Source of the DNA: an uncultured bacterium
GTDB lineage: Bacteria > Verrucomicrobiota > Kiritimatiellia > PWTM01
Length of the DNA: 64,000 nt
NCBI GenBank assembly: GCA_937139365.1
Contig: CAKZPT010000066.1
Location: forward strand, 1 to 64,000
Direction: 5' to 3'
The translations under genes and the position numbers were made by a program. The notes beneath the pieces were generated by a model that was not told the DNA's origin, did not search any database, and was given only the letters and a program-made list of their open reading frames with translations. The stretch's first letter is position 1. Every line of letters begins with the position of its first letter. Shown in pieces: positions 1 through 7,952 of the stretch.

Positions 1-545
1 CCGAGAATCCACACAATGCCCGCCTCGCGATATCGCCGGCCCAGCCACTCGCCGTATGCGCGCGCGTTGTCCGCGGTGAAGATTTCGGGCCCATTGCCCC
101 ACTTTTTGTTTCACTTGTCGCCCCATGTCGGCAGCAGGCCGACGTAGAGGCGGCGCGCGTTGGCCTCCCTGACGACGAAGTCCACATGATCCGAGTAATC
201 GTTGTCCGGTCCGGGCCGTTCGTCCGGCCTGGCCGGATCGTTGTCCACCAACGGCCGGTAGCCGCGCACGTCCGCCGACAGGCCATCCAGTTCGGCCAGC
301 GCAACCGTCTGTATGGCGGTGAACCCCTGGCGGGCGCGTACGTCCAGGTAGTGGAGGGTCTCGGTCCGGTTAAGTGAGGCGATCAACTGCCACGCGGTGT
401 CGGCCAGCCAAAAAAATGGTCGACCGTTCTCGTACTGAAGGAACCGCCGGCTCTCGTGGACCTTCAGGGTCGGCGGCGGTGTGGCCATCGTGGTTGCGGC
501 CACCGCCGTCGCTATGATCCAACTGCACCCGCACTTTGCGGCCAT
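1..545 (-). pseudogene. DUF4038 (apiosidase-like) glycosidase, interrupted by in-frame TGA, runs off the left edge
   Basis: Starts at ATG 543-545 with a signal peptide (hydrophobic stretch ending near the [10 protein letters not shown] region). The mature part has the DUF4038 pattern: an F-x-W-L-A-D-T-A-W segment, then LLPTWGDK. Directly after GDK the frame hits TGA at 111-113. Reading on in the same frame restores typical family sequence ([12 protein letters not shown], then [19 protein letters not shown]) to the window edge. So one TGG-to-TGA type change splits an otherwise intact gene. TGA is used as an ordinary stop by many genes here, so recoding is unlikely. Expected role: secreted or periplasmic cleavage of plant-type glycosides. 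Family call from recognition, moderately sure; nonsense call from direct reading. Confidence 0.75.
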
Positions 546-613
546 GGTTTCGGCCTACTTTCCTTCGATGCCCGCGCCCACGGCGCTGGCCCGGTCCCGC
601 CCGCGCAGTTCGA

Positions 614-2251
614 TTACGCCCATCCCGGCAGGGGCGGGGAGACGGGTCCACCCGGGGGATCGAGCAACACCGTGTCCTCCCCGGGGCGGTCCGACGGCGC
701 CCAAGGGTAATCCAGCGAGTAATGAAGCCCGCGGCTCTCTCGTCGAAGCATGGCGCAGCGCACGATCAACTCCGCGACGGCCGCAATGTTCCGCAGCTCG
801 AGCACATCGGCGGTCACCAGGTATTGCTTGTAATACTGCCGGATTTCCAACCGCAGGTTCCGGATCCGGCGCAGCGCGCGCTCCAGCCGCTTGTTCGTGC
901 GCACGATCCCGACGTAATCCCACATGCAGATGCGCACCTCGTTCCAGTTGTGCTCGACCACGACCGCCTCGTCGCTGGGCACGGCGTCGCCGACGGCCCA
1001 GTCGGGGATCGGCACGGGCTCCGGCCGGCCGCGCTCCATCTCCGCGACGATTGCCTCCGCGGTATTCCGGGCACACACGACCGCCTCCAGCAGGGAATTG
1101 CTCGCCAGCCGATTGGCGCCGTGAAGACCCGTGCAGGCCACCTCGCCGACCGCGAACAAGTTCGGCAGCGCCGTCCGGCCATCCACGCTGGCCTCCAGGC
1201 CGCCGCAGCAATAATGGGCCGCCGGCACGACCGGGATACGGTCGCGGGCCATGTCGATGCCGAGCTTGAGGCAGCGGGCGTAGATGTTCGGAAAGCGGCG
1301 CATCAGAAAGTCGGCGGGCTTGTGGGTGATGTCGAGCCACACGCAGGGGTCGCCGCGGGTCTTCATCTCGTGATCGATGGCCCGGGCGACGATGTCGCGC
1401 GGGGCCAGCTCTCCACGCGGATCGTACCGGACCGCGAACGCCTCGCCGGCGCCGTTGAGCAGGCGCGCCCCCTCCCCTCGCACCGCCTCGCTGATCAGAA
1501 AGGACTTAGCGTCAGGATGGTAGAGGCAGGTCGGATGGAACTGGATGAACTCCATGTTCCGGACAGGCAGGCCGACCCGCCATCCGAGGGCGATGCCGTC
1601 GCCGGTGGCCACGTCGGGGTTGGTGGTGTATAGGTAGACCTTGCCCACCCCGCCGGTCGCCAACACGGTCCATCCCGCCCGGACGGCCAGGATTTCGCCC
1701 GTGCGCCGGTCCAGGAAATACGCCCCGACGCACCGGTTCGTTCCTGGCCGCTTCAACCAGCCCGTAGTCACCAGGTCGATGGCCATCCAGTGGGGCCGGA
1801 TGCTCACTCGAGGCTTGCGCCCCACCACGTCCAGCAGAACGTGGATCATTTCCTCGCCGGTGATGTCGCCCGCGTGCAGCACGCGCCGGCGCGAGTGTCC
1901 TCCTTCGCGGCCGAGGTCGTACTCCTCCCCCGATCCCTCTCGTCGTTCGAACCGAATGCCCAGCGACTCCAGCTCTCGGATGCGAGCCGGCCCGGCGGCC
2001 GCGATGGCCCGCACGACCTCCGGCCGACAGAGGCCGGCGCCCGCCGCCAGCGTATCCTCGATGTGGGACTCGACCGAGTCGTCCGGCGCGATCGCACACG
2101 CAATACCGCCCTGGGCATACCGCGTATTGCTCTCGCCCGCTTCGCGCTTCGTCGCCACCAGCACATCCGCGTGCAGGGACAGATGGTGCGCCGTCAGCAG
2201 GCCCGCCAGACCGCTGCCGATCACCAGCACATCGCAATCCACCGTCCGCAT
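614..2251 (-). CDS. nadB: L-aspartate oxidase NadB
   Basis: 545 residues, normal for the family. Oxidises L-aspartate to iminoaspartate, the first step of de novo NAD synthesis, in the cytoplasm with FAD. The N-terminus has the FAD-binding GSGLAGL loop (residues 12-18) and SNTRYAQGGIA. The middle has the HPTCLYHP substrate motif and the C-terminal half GEVACTGLHGANRLASNS, all typical of NadB rather than succinate dehydrogenase. It lies 7 bases after the stop of the upstream methyltransferase gene on the same strand. No Shine-Dalgarno sequence is visible, and a TATAGT hexamer ends 6 bases before the ATG, so it may also have its own (near-)leaderless start, although no good -35 is visible. nadA and nadC are not in the window. 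Confidence 0.95.
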   Translation of the reverse strand: MRTVDCDVLVIGSGLAGLLTAHHLSLHADVLVATKREAGESNTRYAQGGIACAIAPDDSVESHIEDTLAAGAGLCRPEVVRAIAAAGPARIRELESLGIRFERREGSGEEYDLGREGGHSRRRVLHAGDITGEEMIHVLLDVVGRKPRVSIRPHWMAIDLVTTGWLKRPGTNRCVGAYFLDRRTGEILAVRAGWTVLATGGVGKVYLYTTNPDVATGDGIALGWRVGLPVRNMEFIQFHPTCLYHPDAKSFLISEAVRGEGARLLNGAGEAFAVRYDPRGELAPRDIVARAIDHEMKTRGDPCVWLDITHKPADFLMRRFPNIYARCLKLGIDMARDRIPVVPAAHYCCGGLEASVDGRTALPNLFAVGEVACTGLHGANRLASNSLLEAVVCARNTAEAIVAEMERGRPEPVPIPDWAVGDAVPSDEAVVVEHNWNEVRICMWDYVGIVRTNKRLERALRRIRNLRLEIRQYYKQYLVTADVLELRNIAAVAELIVRCAMLRRESRGLHYSLDYPWAPSDRPGEDTVLLDPPGGPVSPPLPGWA

Positions 2252-2258
2252 GGCACCA

Positions 2259-3524
2259 CTATATCGGCCGTTCTGTCGCCGGGGAAGAAGGCGGCCCGCC
2301 GAGGGCGAACTCCAGCAGCCGACACTCGATGGGCCCGTTGTACACGGTCCGCCGCCGGTCGAGCCGCAGGCCGATGCGCCGGGCCAGCCGTAGGTGGCCG
2401 GTGATCACCACACCGCGCCCGCTCGGTCCGGCGCGGCGGAAGAACTCCCCGATTCGTCGGTACTCGGCCAGCAGCGCCGCCTCGTCCGCGCCCGTCCGCC
2501 GGCCGTACTCGGGGTTGACCACGATCCACGGCGCCGGGCCCGGCAAGGGCGTGCGATCGAGGTCCGCCACGACGATGCGCAGGTCCTCTGCAACGTCCGC
2601 CCGGCGGGCGTTGCGCCGCGCCGCCTCCACGGCCGCCGGATCGCGGTCGGCCGCGACGATCACCGCACGAACCGGTTGCACGGCCCGCCGGGCGGCATCG
2701 AGCTCGGCGCGCCACCGCTCTTCGTCGTGCGTTCGCAGGTGTCGAAAGGCGAACTTCCGTCGCAACAATCCTGGCGCGCGGCGAGCCGCGATCCAGGCCG
2801 CCTCGATCGCCAGCGTGCCGCTGCCGCACATCGGGTTCACCAGCGGCGCCCGTCCGTCCCAGCCGGAGGCGATCAGCAGGCCGGCCGCCAGCGTTTCGCG
2901 CAGGGGGGCCACGACCAGATCGCGCCGATAGCCGCGAAAACAGAGAGGTTCCCCCGTGGTATCGAGGTAGATACGGCAGAGCCGATCGGCCCATCGGACG
3001 AAGACGCAGGCGCCGTCGGGCTGCGGGCCGGAGTCCGGTCGTCGGCCCAGCCGCGAGCGCATACGGTCTGCGATGGCGTCCTTGCATTTCAGCGCAACCC
3101 ACCCGGCGGGCGGCCCGTTGCGGCCCGACCCGACAGCGGCGCGGACCATCAACGGCCGATCGGGCCTCAACAGATCCTCCCACCGTAGCGCCTGCACACC
3201 GCGGTATAGGTCCTCGGGCGAGGAGGCCCAGAACTCTCCCCACAGCCAAAGCACCCGGTGCGCCACCCGCAGCCGGAGATTCCACCGCGCGCACTCGTGC
3301 AGCGTCGCGAGGGTCGTCACGACGGTATCCCCCACCGAGAGGACCGGCACGCCGAGGGCGGCCAACTCCGAGGCCAGGGCGTCCTCCAGGCCGCGCGGGC
3401 AGGTGATGGCGGTCTCCGCGGCGCCGAACGGGCCATCCGCGGCCGCTTGACCCGCACCGGCGGGCTTCCGTATCGTGCCCGAAATGAGCCGTGTCCTCCT
3501 TCTCGCCGCGTTGTTTCTCGCCAC
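2259..3524 (-). CDS. THUMP-domain class I SAM-dependent rRNA methyltransferase (RlmL-like)
   Basis: 421 residues from GTG 3522-3524. N-terminal ferredoxin-like/THUMP region begins at TAITCPRGLEDALASEL; the C-terminal Rossmann methyltransferase has the NPMCGSGTLAIEAA SAM loop and a VVNPEYGRR motif in the position of the N-P-P-Y catalytic motif. This is the pattern of enzymes making N2-methylguanosine in 23S rRNA (RlmL N-terminal half, YpsC family). The start is awkward: GTG at 3524 is the only canonical codon before the domain and lies 40 bases inside the divergent lipoprotein gene. A strong AAGGAGGA sequence instead sits 9 bases before an ATT codon at 3483-3485, so initiation there (408 residues) is an alternative. 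Confidence 0.85.
   Translation of the reverse strand: MARNNAARRRTRLISGTIRKPAGAGQAAADGPFGAAETAITCPRGLEDALASELAALGVPVLSVGDTVVTTLATLHECARWNLRLRVAHRVLWLWGEFWASSPEDLYRGVQALRWEDLLRPDRPLMVRAAVGSGRNGPPAGWVALKCKDAIADRMRSRLGRRPDSGPQPDGACVFVRWADRLCRIYLDTTGEPLCFRGYRRDLVVAPLRETLAAGLLIASGWDGRAPLVNPMCGSGTLAIEAAWIAARRAPGLLRRKFAFRHLRTHDEERWRAELDAARRAVQPVRAVIVAADRDPAAVEAARRNARRADVAEDLRIVVADLDRTPLPGPAPWIVVNPEYGRRTGADEAALLAEYRRIGEFFRRAGPSGRGVVITGHLRLARRIGLRLDRRRTVYNGPIECRLLEFALGGPPSSPATERPI
3447..3476 (+). promoter_or_regulatory. sigma70-type promoter for the BamD-like gene, probably leaderless
   Basis: TTGACC (3447-3452), 18-base spacer, TATCGT (3471-3476), then 7 bases to the ATG at 3484. Transcription would start at about the ATG itself. 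There is no Shine-Dalgarno sequence before this ATG. The promoter lies inside the 5' end of the divergent methyltransferase gene. Confidence 0.55.
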
Positions 3525-4458
3525 CGGCGGAGCGGTGCGCGCCGGGGCCGAAGCCCCACCCTATCAGGAAACCCAGCGGCGAGAAAGTTGGTGGGCGAGC
3601 TTGTTCATGCGTCCGGCCAAGGGCACGCCGGCCCAGCAGTTGGCCCATGCGCGTGCCCTTCGCGACCGCGGATGGACGCGCAGCGCGGGCCGGGCGTACC
3701 GGGCTCTCGTCTCCACCTGGCCGGTGTCCGCCGAGGCGGTGACGGCCCAGTACGAGCGTGCGCGGCTGCTGGAGACCGGCGGCAACCTCAAGGAGGCGTT
3801 TGAGGAGTACCAGCTTCTCATCGACCGCTATCCCGGCCGCATCGACTTTGCGGACGTGCTGAGGCGGCAGGCGGCGATCGCAGACCGCATCGCCAACGCC
3901 CGTTCGATGTCCTGGCTCTTCGGAGGCTTCACCACGCCCGAGCGCGCATTGCCGTTCTACGGGCAGATCCTCACCAACGCCCCGGCGTGGGAGCACGCGC
4001 CCGCCGTCGCGTTGGCCATCGCGCGCATTCACGAAGAGAACGGCGAGCTGGCCCAGGCCGCCACCGCCTACGCCGATGTGCGGTTCCGCTACCCCACCTC
4101 CCCCGAGGCCGAGGAGGCCGCCGCCCGGCGCGTCGAATGCCTCTGGCGGATGACCGAGCACGCCCCCAACAACATCGCCGCGCTCGACGAAGCGTGGAGC
4201 GCGTCCGTGGATTTCCTCGCCCGCCATCCACAGTCGCCCCACGCCGCCAACGTGCGCGCCCGCCAGGAGGCCCTCTTCCGACGGCGCGCGGCTGCGGCGT
4301 ACGAGGCCGCGCGCTTTTACGACCGCCGCAAATCGTCCTCCGTCGTGGTGCGGGCCGCCTATGAACGCTTCCTCGCGCAGTTCCCCAACTCGCCGTGGTC
4401 CGAGCCGGTCCGCCGACGGCTGGCGGAGCTCGGCCGACCCAAGGAGCCGACGCCATGA
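3484..4458 (+). CDS. BamD/YbgF-like tetratricopeptide protein
   Basis: 324 residues from ATG 3484 (GTG 3475 is a possible earlier start). Short signal peptide (LLLAALFLATGGAVRAGA), then tetratricopeptide-like helical repeats: LVSTWPVSAEAVTAQYERARLLE, a FEEYQLLIDRYP unit, RFRYPTSPEAEEAA, and a last FLAQFPNSPWSEPVRRRL unit. The repeated (Y/F)P-x-S-x-x-A signature is that of outer-membrane assembly lipoprotein BamD/YfiO and related YbgF proteins. No clear lipobox cysteine is present, so it may be a soluble periplasmic relative. It overlaps the lptE-like gene by ATGA, indicating a shared envelope-assembly operon. The promoter directly upstream suggests a leaderless mRNA. Confidence 0.75.
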   Translation: MSRVLLLAALFLATGGAVRAGAEAPPYQETQRRESWWASLFMRPAKGTPAQQLAHARALRDRGWTRSAGRAYRALVSTWPVSAEAVTAQYERARLLETGGNLKEAFEEYQLLIDRYPGRIDFADVLRRQAAIADRIANARSMSWLFGGFTTPERALPFYGQILTNAPAWEHAPAVALAIARIHEENGELAQAATAYADVRFRYPTSPEAEEAAARRVECLWRMTEHAPNNIAALDEAWSASVDFLARHPQSPHAANVRARQEALFRRRAAAAYEAARFYDRRKSSSVVVRAAYERFLAQFPNSPWSEPVRRRLAELGRPKEPTP

Positions 4459-4973
4459 CCCGCCCTCCCCTCGTCTGCATCGCCGCGACGATCGCGGCGG
4501 CCATCGCCGCCGCCGGTTGCGCAGGCTACCGTCTCGGCTCCTCGCTGCCCCGCAACGTCCGCCGCATCCACGTGCCGATGTTTGAGAACCGCAGCTCTGA
4601 GCCGTTGATCGAGGCCGACCTCACCCGCGAAGTCGTCAACGCCATTCAGCGCGACGCGACGTTCGAGGTGATGCGACCCGATCAGCCCGCCGACGCGGAG
4701 TTGAAGGTCGCGATTCAGCAGTTCCTGCTGACGCCCGTGGGCTACGTGGCGGGACGCCACGGGCGGGCGGATACCTACCGGCTAACCGTCATCGCATCCT
4801 ATCAGCTGGTGCAGCGCGGGACCGGAAAGGTCCTCTCGCAGCATGCGCGCGTTCACGGCGACACCATCGCGCCGGTCGTGGGCGACCTCACGTCGAGCAA
4901 GCTCGCCGCGTTGCCCACGGCCGCGCAGGAGCTCGCCCGGGACATCGTGGACAAGATCACCGAAACGTGGTGA
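4455..4973 (+). CDS. lptE: LptE-like LPS-assembly lipoprotein
   Basis: 172 residues. N-terminal hydrophobic segment followed by a lipobox-like AAAGC-A, with Cys about residue 21 as the predicted lipidated residue, then GYRLGSSLP and VPMFENRS, the opening pattern of LptE family proteins. The rest has TREVVNAIQRDATFEV and a VGYVAG segment typical of the fold. LptE plugs the LptD channel that inserts lipopolysaccharide in the outer membrane. Start ATG overlaps the preceding stop (ATGA, 4455-4458), so translation is probably coupled. The C-terminus (ELARDIVDKITETW) is complete. This supports a Gram-negative envelope. Confidence 0.85.
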   Translation: MTRPPLVCIAATIAAAIAAAGCAGYRLGSSLPRNVRRIHVPMFENRSSEPLIEADLTREVVNAIQRDATFEVMRPDQPADAELKVAIQQFLLTPVGYVAGRHGRADTYRLTVIASYQLVQRGTGKVLSQHARVHGDTIAPVVGDLTSSKLAALPTAAQELARDIVDKITETW

Positions 4974-4999
4974 GCGCTTCGTCGTCGCGGAGAGGGGCC

Positions 5000-5314
5000 T
5001 CAGGCGGAAGGGGATGCCGGCTCCGGCGCAGCGGGCGCCGACGCCGCGGGCCCGGCGGAAACGGCTTTCATCCATCGGGCCATGCGGGACTTGCGGCGGT
5101 TGGCGTTGTTGCGCTTGATCACGCCCTTTTTCACCGCCTTATCGAGGGCGGACACATACCGGCGGTACTGCTCGGCGGCCTCGGCGGCGCCGGTCCGGGG
5201 CATCTCCAGCAGTGCCTTCCGAAGGTCCTTCAACTGCTTCCGTACGGCACGGTTGCGCAGCCGGGCCTTTTCCGCCTGCCGCATTCGTTTCGCGGCTCCC
5301 TTGATGTTCGGCAT
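5000..5314 (-). CDS. rpsT: 30S ribosomal protein S20
   Basis: 104 residues, a little longer than usual because of an Ala/Pro-rich tail. Opens with MPNIKGAAKRMRQAEKAR and contains VSALDKAVKKGVIKRNNANRRKSRM, the classic S20 core that binds the 5' domain of 16S rRNA. A GAGGA sequence lies 11 bases before the ATG. A good promoter (see 5390-5417) gives a leader of about 70 bases, long enough for the translational autoregulation known for S20 in other bacteria, which is inference here. Confidence 0.97.
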   Translation of the reverse strand: MPNIKGAAKRMRQAEKARLRNRAVRKQLKDLRKALLEMPRTGAAEAAEQYRRYVSALDKAVKKGVIKRNNANRRKSRMARWMKAVSAGPAASAPAAPEPASPSA

Positions 5315-5389
5315 GGGTCAATTGTCCTCGACGTCCGCCGGTTCCGGACCGCGGGTGCACCGTGGCATGACCGCACGGACGAAGCGGGG

Positions 5390-5417
5390 AGGATAGCGTC
5401 CTGAGGATGCGTGTCAA
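5390..5417 (-). promoter_or_regulatory. sigma70-type promoter for rpsT
   Basis: On the minus strand TTGACA (5412-5417) is followed after 16 bases by TATCCT (5390-5395). Predicted start near 5383, giving a leader of about 70 bases. The -35 overlaps the first codons of the divergent membrane-protein gene at 5407. Confidence 0.65.
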
Positions 5418-6150
5418 CCGCGCCGTGTCCCCCGCCCCGCGTCGGAGTGCGATCGGCACACCCGTGAGCCGGCCCATCAAGTTCCTGGCGGGTCTGGGGC
5501 TCCTTCCCCTTCTTGCGGCCGCCGCCGGGGCGGTGGCCGACGCCACGGCCGCGCTGGCGGAGCGGGAGCATGCCTTCCCTTCGCTGGTGTGGACGGTGGG
5601 AGGCGCGGTGGTGTGGCTGCTGTGCTACGCGTTGCTTCCCCGCCCCATGCGTGCCTACGTCCTCGGGCACGAACTGACGCACGTCCTCTGGACCTGGCTG
5701 CACGGCGGTCGCGCTTTCGGGCTGAGGGTCGGACGGCGCGGCGGAGAAGTCCGCGTGACCCGGTCCAACGTATGGGTCTCCCTCGCTCCCTATTTTTTTC
5801 CGTTTTACACGGCGCTCGTTGTCGTGGCCTGGGGCGCGGCGGACCTCGCCGGTCGGGCCACCGGCTGGAGGAACGTCGCCCTGGGGCTGGTCGGCCTGAC
5901 ATGGACGTTCCACGCCACCTTCACGATCGAGATGATGCAGGTGCGCCAGCCCGACCTCCGTGAACATGGTGTCTTGTTCTCCACGGTGATCATCCTTCTG
6001 GTCAATCTCGCCGGAGTGGGCGTCGCGCTTTCGTGGGTGGGCGGTCTGGGAGGGTTGTGGTGGCCGCAGCGGTTCGCCGCCCGTGTCGTCGCCGGTGCGG
6101 GCGCGGCCGCCACCGCGTTGCGGGCGATCGCGCAGGGGTTTTCGCTTTGA
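5407..6150 (+). CDS. integral membrane protein with HExxH motif (M50-like, unassigned)
   Basis: 247 residues with about five hydrophobic segments (near residues 25-45, 60-77, 110-135, 150-165 and 190-210). The motif H-E-L-T-H at residues 88-92 lies between segments, as in membrane zinc metalloproteases, and a second polar stretch near LTWTFHATFTIEMMQ could supply further ligands. I do not recognise a named family; similar proteins are described only as hypothetical membrane proteins. Protease activity is an inference from the motif. The first ATG has GGGGAGG about 14 bases upstream, so a slightly later start is possible. Single gene between divergent rpsT and tRNA-Gly. Confidence 0.7.
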   Translation: MRVNRAVSPAPRRSAIGTPVSRPIKFLAGLGLLPLLAAAAGAVADATAALAEREHAFPSLVWTVGGAVVWLLCYALLPRPMRAYVLGHELTHVLWTWLHGGRAFGLRVGRRGGEVRVTRSNVWVSLAPYFFPFYTALVVVAWGAADLAGRATGWRNVALGLVGLTWTFHATFTIEMMQVRQPDLREHGVLFSTVIILLVNLAGVGVALSWVGGLGGLWWPQRFAARVVAGAGAAATALRAIAQGFSL

Positions 6151-6175
6151 CCATCGCGGCTGCTGCAGATAAACT
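6147..6175 (+). promoter_or_regulatory. promoter of tRNA-Gly
   Basis: TTGACC (6147-6152), 17-base spacer, TAAACT (6170-6175). Predicted start near 6182, about 9 bases before the mature tRNA. The -35 begins at the stop codon of the preceding membrane-protein gene. Confidence 0.65.
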
Positions 6176-6190
6176 TGGTGCCCGGCCAGA

Positions 6191-6264
6191 GCGGGTGTAG
6201 CTCAACGGTAGAGCTCCAGCCTTCCAAGCTGGCTGTGACGGTTCGATTCCGTTCACCCGCTCCA
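6191..6264 (+). tRNA. tRNA-Gly (anticodon TCC), CCA encoded
   Basis: Acceptor GCGGGTG pairs with CACCCGC, followed by discriminator T and an encoded CCA. The anticodon stem CCAGC/GCTGG encloses loop CTTCCAA with anticodon TCC. The T arm carries GTTCGATTC. All cloverleaf arms close. Confidence 0.96.
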
Positions 6265-6302
6265 CCTCTCCGACCCCCTTGCCGACGCCCCACGCCGGGG
6301 GT

Positions 6303-7705
6303 ATGAAGCGTCCCATGCACCGGGCCACCGTTCTGTCTTCGCTCACCATGGCCGCCGTGGCAGCCGCGGAGATTGGACCGCGCTCTTCGACGGCACCGGC
6401 CTGTCCGGCTGGAGCGGTCCGCCGGACATCGCCAGCGTGAGGGACGCGGTCCTCGAGGTCGGCCCGGCCACCGGCCGCCTCGTTTGCGCGGGCGCGGCGG
6501 TTCTCACATTGACGGCCGACTTCGAGCTGACCGCCGAGCTGCAGACGGAAGCCGGGGCCGTGGCCGACCTTTGGATGGGGGCGACGGATGGGGAGGATCG
6601 CCCGGCCGTTAAGGTCAGGGTGGACAACCGTGCCGCTGCCGCCAGCCCCGCCACGGGCAGCTTGGCCGGCCTGCGCCAGATCCTTCCCCGGGTGGTCCGC
6701 GATGGCGAGTGGTTCATCCTTCGCTGCGAACGGCGCGCCGACCGGCTTCGCACCTGGGTCGATGGCGAACTCCTCGTCGATGCCTCCGAGGTCTCTTCGG
6801 TGCCCATCCGGGGAGACCTCCTGATCGAATTCCTCAGTGGAGGACCTCTGCGCGTCCGGCGCCTCGCCGTTCGCCCGCTGCCGTCTGCGGGCTCGCCACC
6901 CGGTCCTCTACCCGCGCCGGATCCCCGCATTCGTGCGCTCCATGCTGCCGGCTTCCCGGTGCTCAACCGCTACGTGCATCTGAAAGGCGGGCTCACGCTC
7001 GACCGCGCCCTGGAACTTTCCCGGGCTACGGGGATCGGGTATGGCATCGCAGTCAACGTCGGCCTCGGCTTTCCAACGACCAATTCTGCTGCCGTCCGCG
7101 CCTGGGCCGACGGGCTCCGGGGACGGCCGGTCTTCGTCGGGATGCAGGCAGAGGGGCGCGAGTGGACCCGCCTCGTGGACCTCGAGACGGCCGCCCGCTT
7201 CGGCTATGTGTTCACCGACGCCATGACCTGGAGTGACCGCGGCGGCCGCCGCATGCGCCTCTGGATGCCCGACGAGGTCGCCATTGGCGATCCGCAGGAG
7301 TTCATGGACACGCTGGTCGATCGGACGGTGGACATCCTCGAGACGGAGCCGATCGACATTTACGCCAATCCGACCTACCTGCCTGCCGTGCTGATGCCGG
7401 ACTACGACCGGCTCTGGACCGAAGACCGGATGCGGCGGGTGACCCGCGCCGCGGTCGCTCGCAATGTCGCCATCGAGATCAACGCCCGTCTTCGGTTACC
7501 CCGGCCCCCGTTCCTCAGGATGGCGAAGGCTGCCGGGGCAAAGTTTACGTTCGGCACCAACAACGCCGGAGCTGACGTGGGCGATTTGGGCTATTGCCTT
7601 GACATGGCCGCCGAGCTTGCCCTTGCGCCCTCCGACATGTTCGTTCCGATCCCCGGCCGCTCCGCCGCGTGTCGCCGTCTGGCCGAGGTCGGCGGCTCCC
7701 CTTGA
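6303..7705 (+). pseudogene. DUF1080 (3-keto-disaccharide hydrolase-like) plus PHP-like protein, frameshifted after the signal peptide
   Basis: A signal peptide starts at ATG 6303 (MKRPMHRATVLSSLTMAAVAAA) but its frame ends soon. The family domain opening, D-W-T-A-L-F-D-G-T-G-L-S-G-W-S-G, begins at about 6374 in another frame and continues to the stop at 7705. Losing one base near 6370-6373 explains this: restoring it joins signal peptide and domain. The only start in the domain frame is GTG 6437, which would cut off the conserved first strand. After the DUF1080 sandwich (to about 6890) comes a region starting VHLKGGLTLDRALELSRATGIGYGIAVN and containing EINARLR and FGTNNA, resembling PHP-type proteins found in Planctomycetes and Verrucomicrobia. 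Likely a secreted sugar-acting protein; either a real pseudogene or a sequence error. Confidence 0.75.
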
Positions 7706-7952
7706 TCAACCCTTGCGCCGCACGGCCTTGTCGCCTGCGCCTCACGAACAGACCGGGTGCGGCTAGACGTGACCGACGGTGTCGAGCGGGCGAGGTTCTG
7801 GGTGAACCCTGGCCGTTCGCTGCCCGAAGATCCCGACGCCGCGGTCGGTGGGCGAGCATGGCCGATCGACCGCGGCCTTGGCATGGCCAATTGAATCCGG
7901 ATTGGCGGCGGCTTGACCATTCATCCCTGCCTCGCCACTTTGGGGAAGCAAC
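7706..7952. other. intergenic region, 247 bases
   Basis: No gene, RNA or repeat is evident. A TTGACC sits at 7914-7919 but no convincing -10 follows at the right distance. The downstream mtnA start has a GGGGAA ribosome-binding sequence. Confidence 0.5.
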
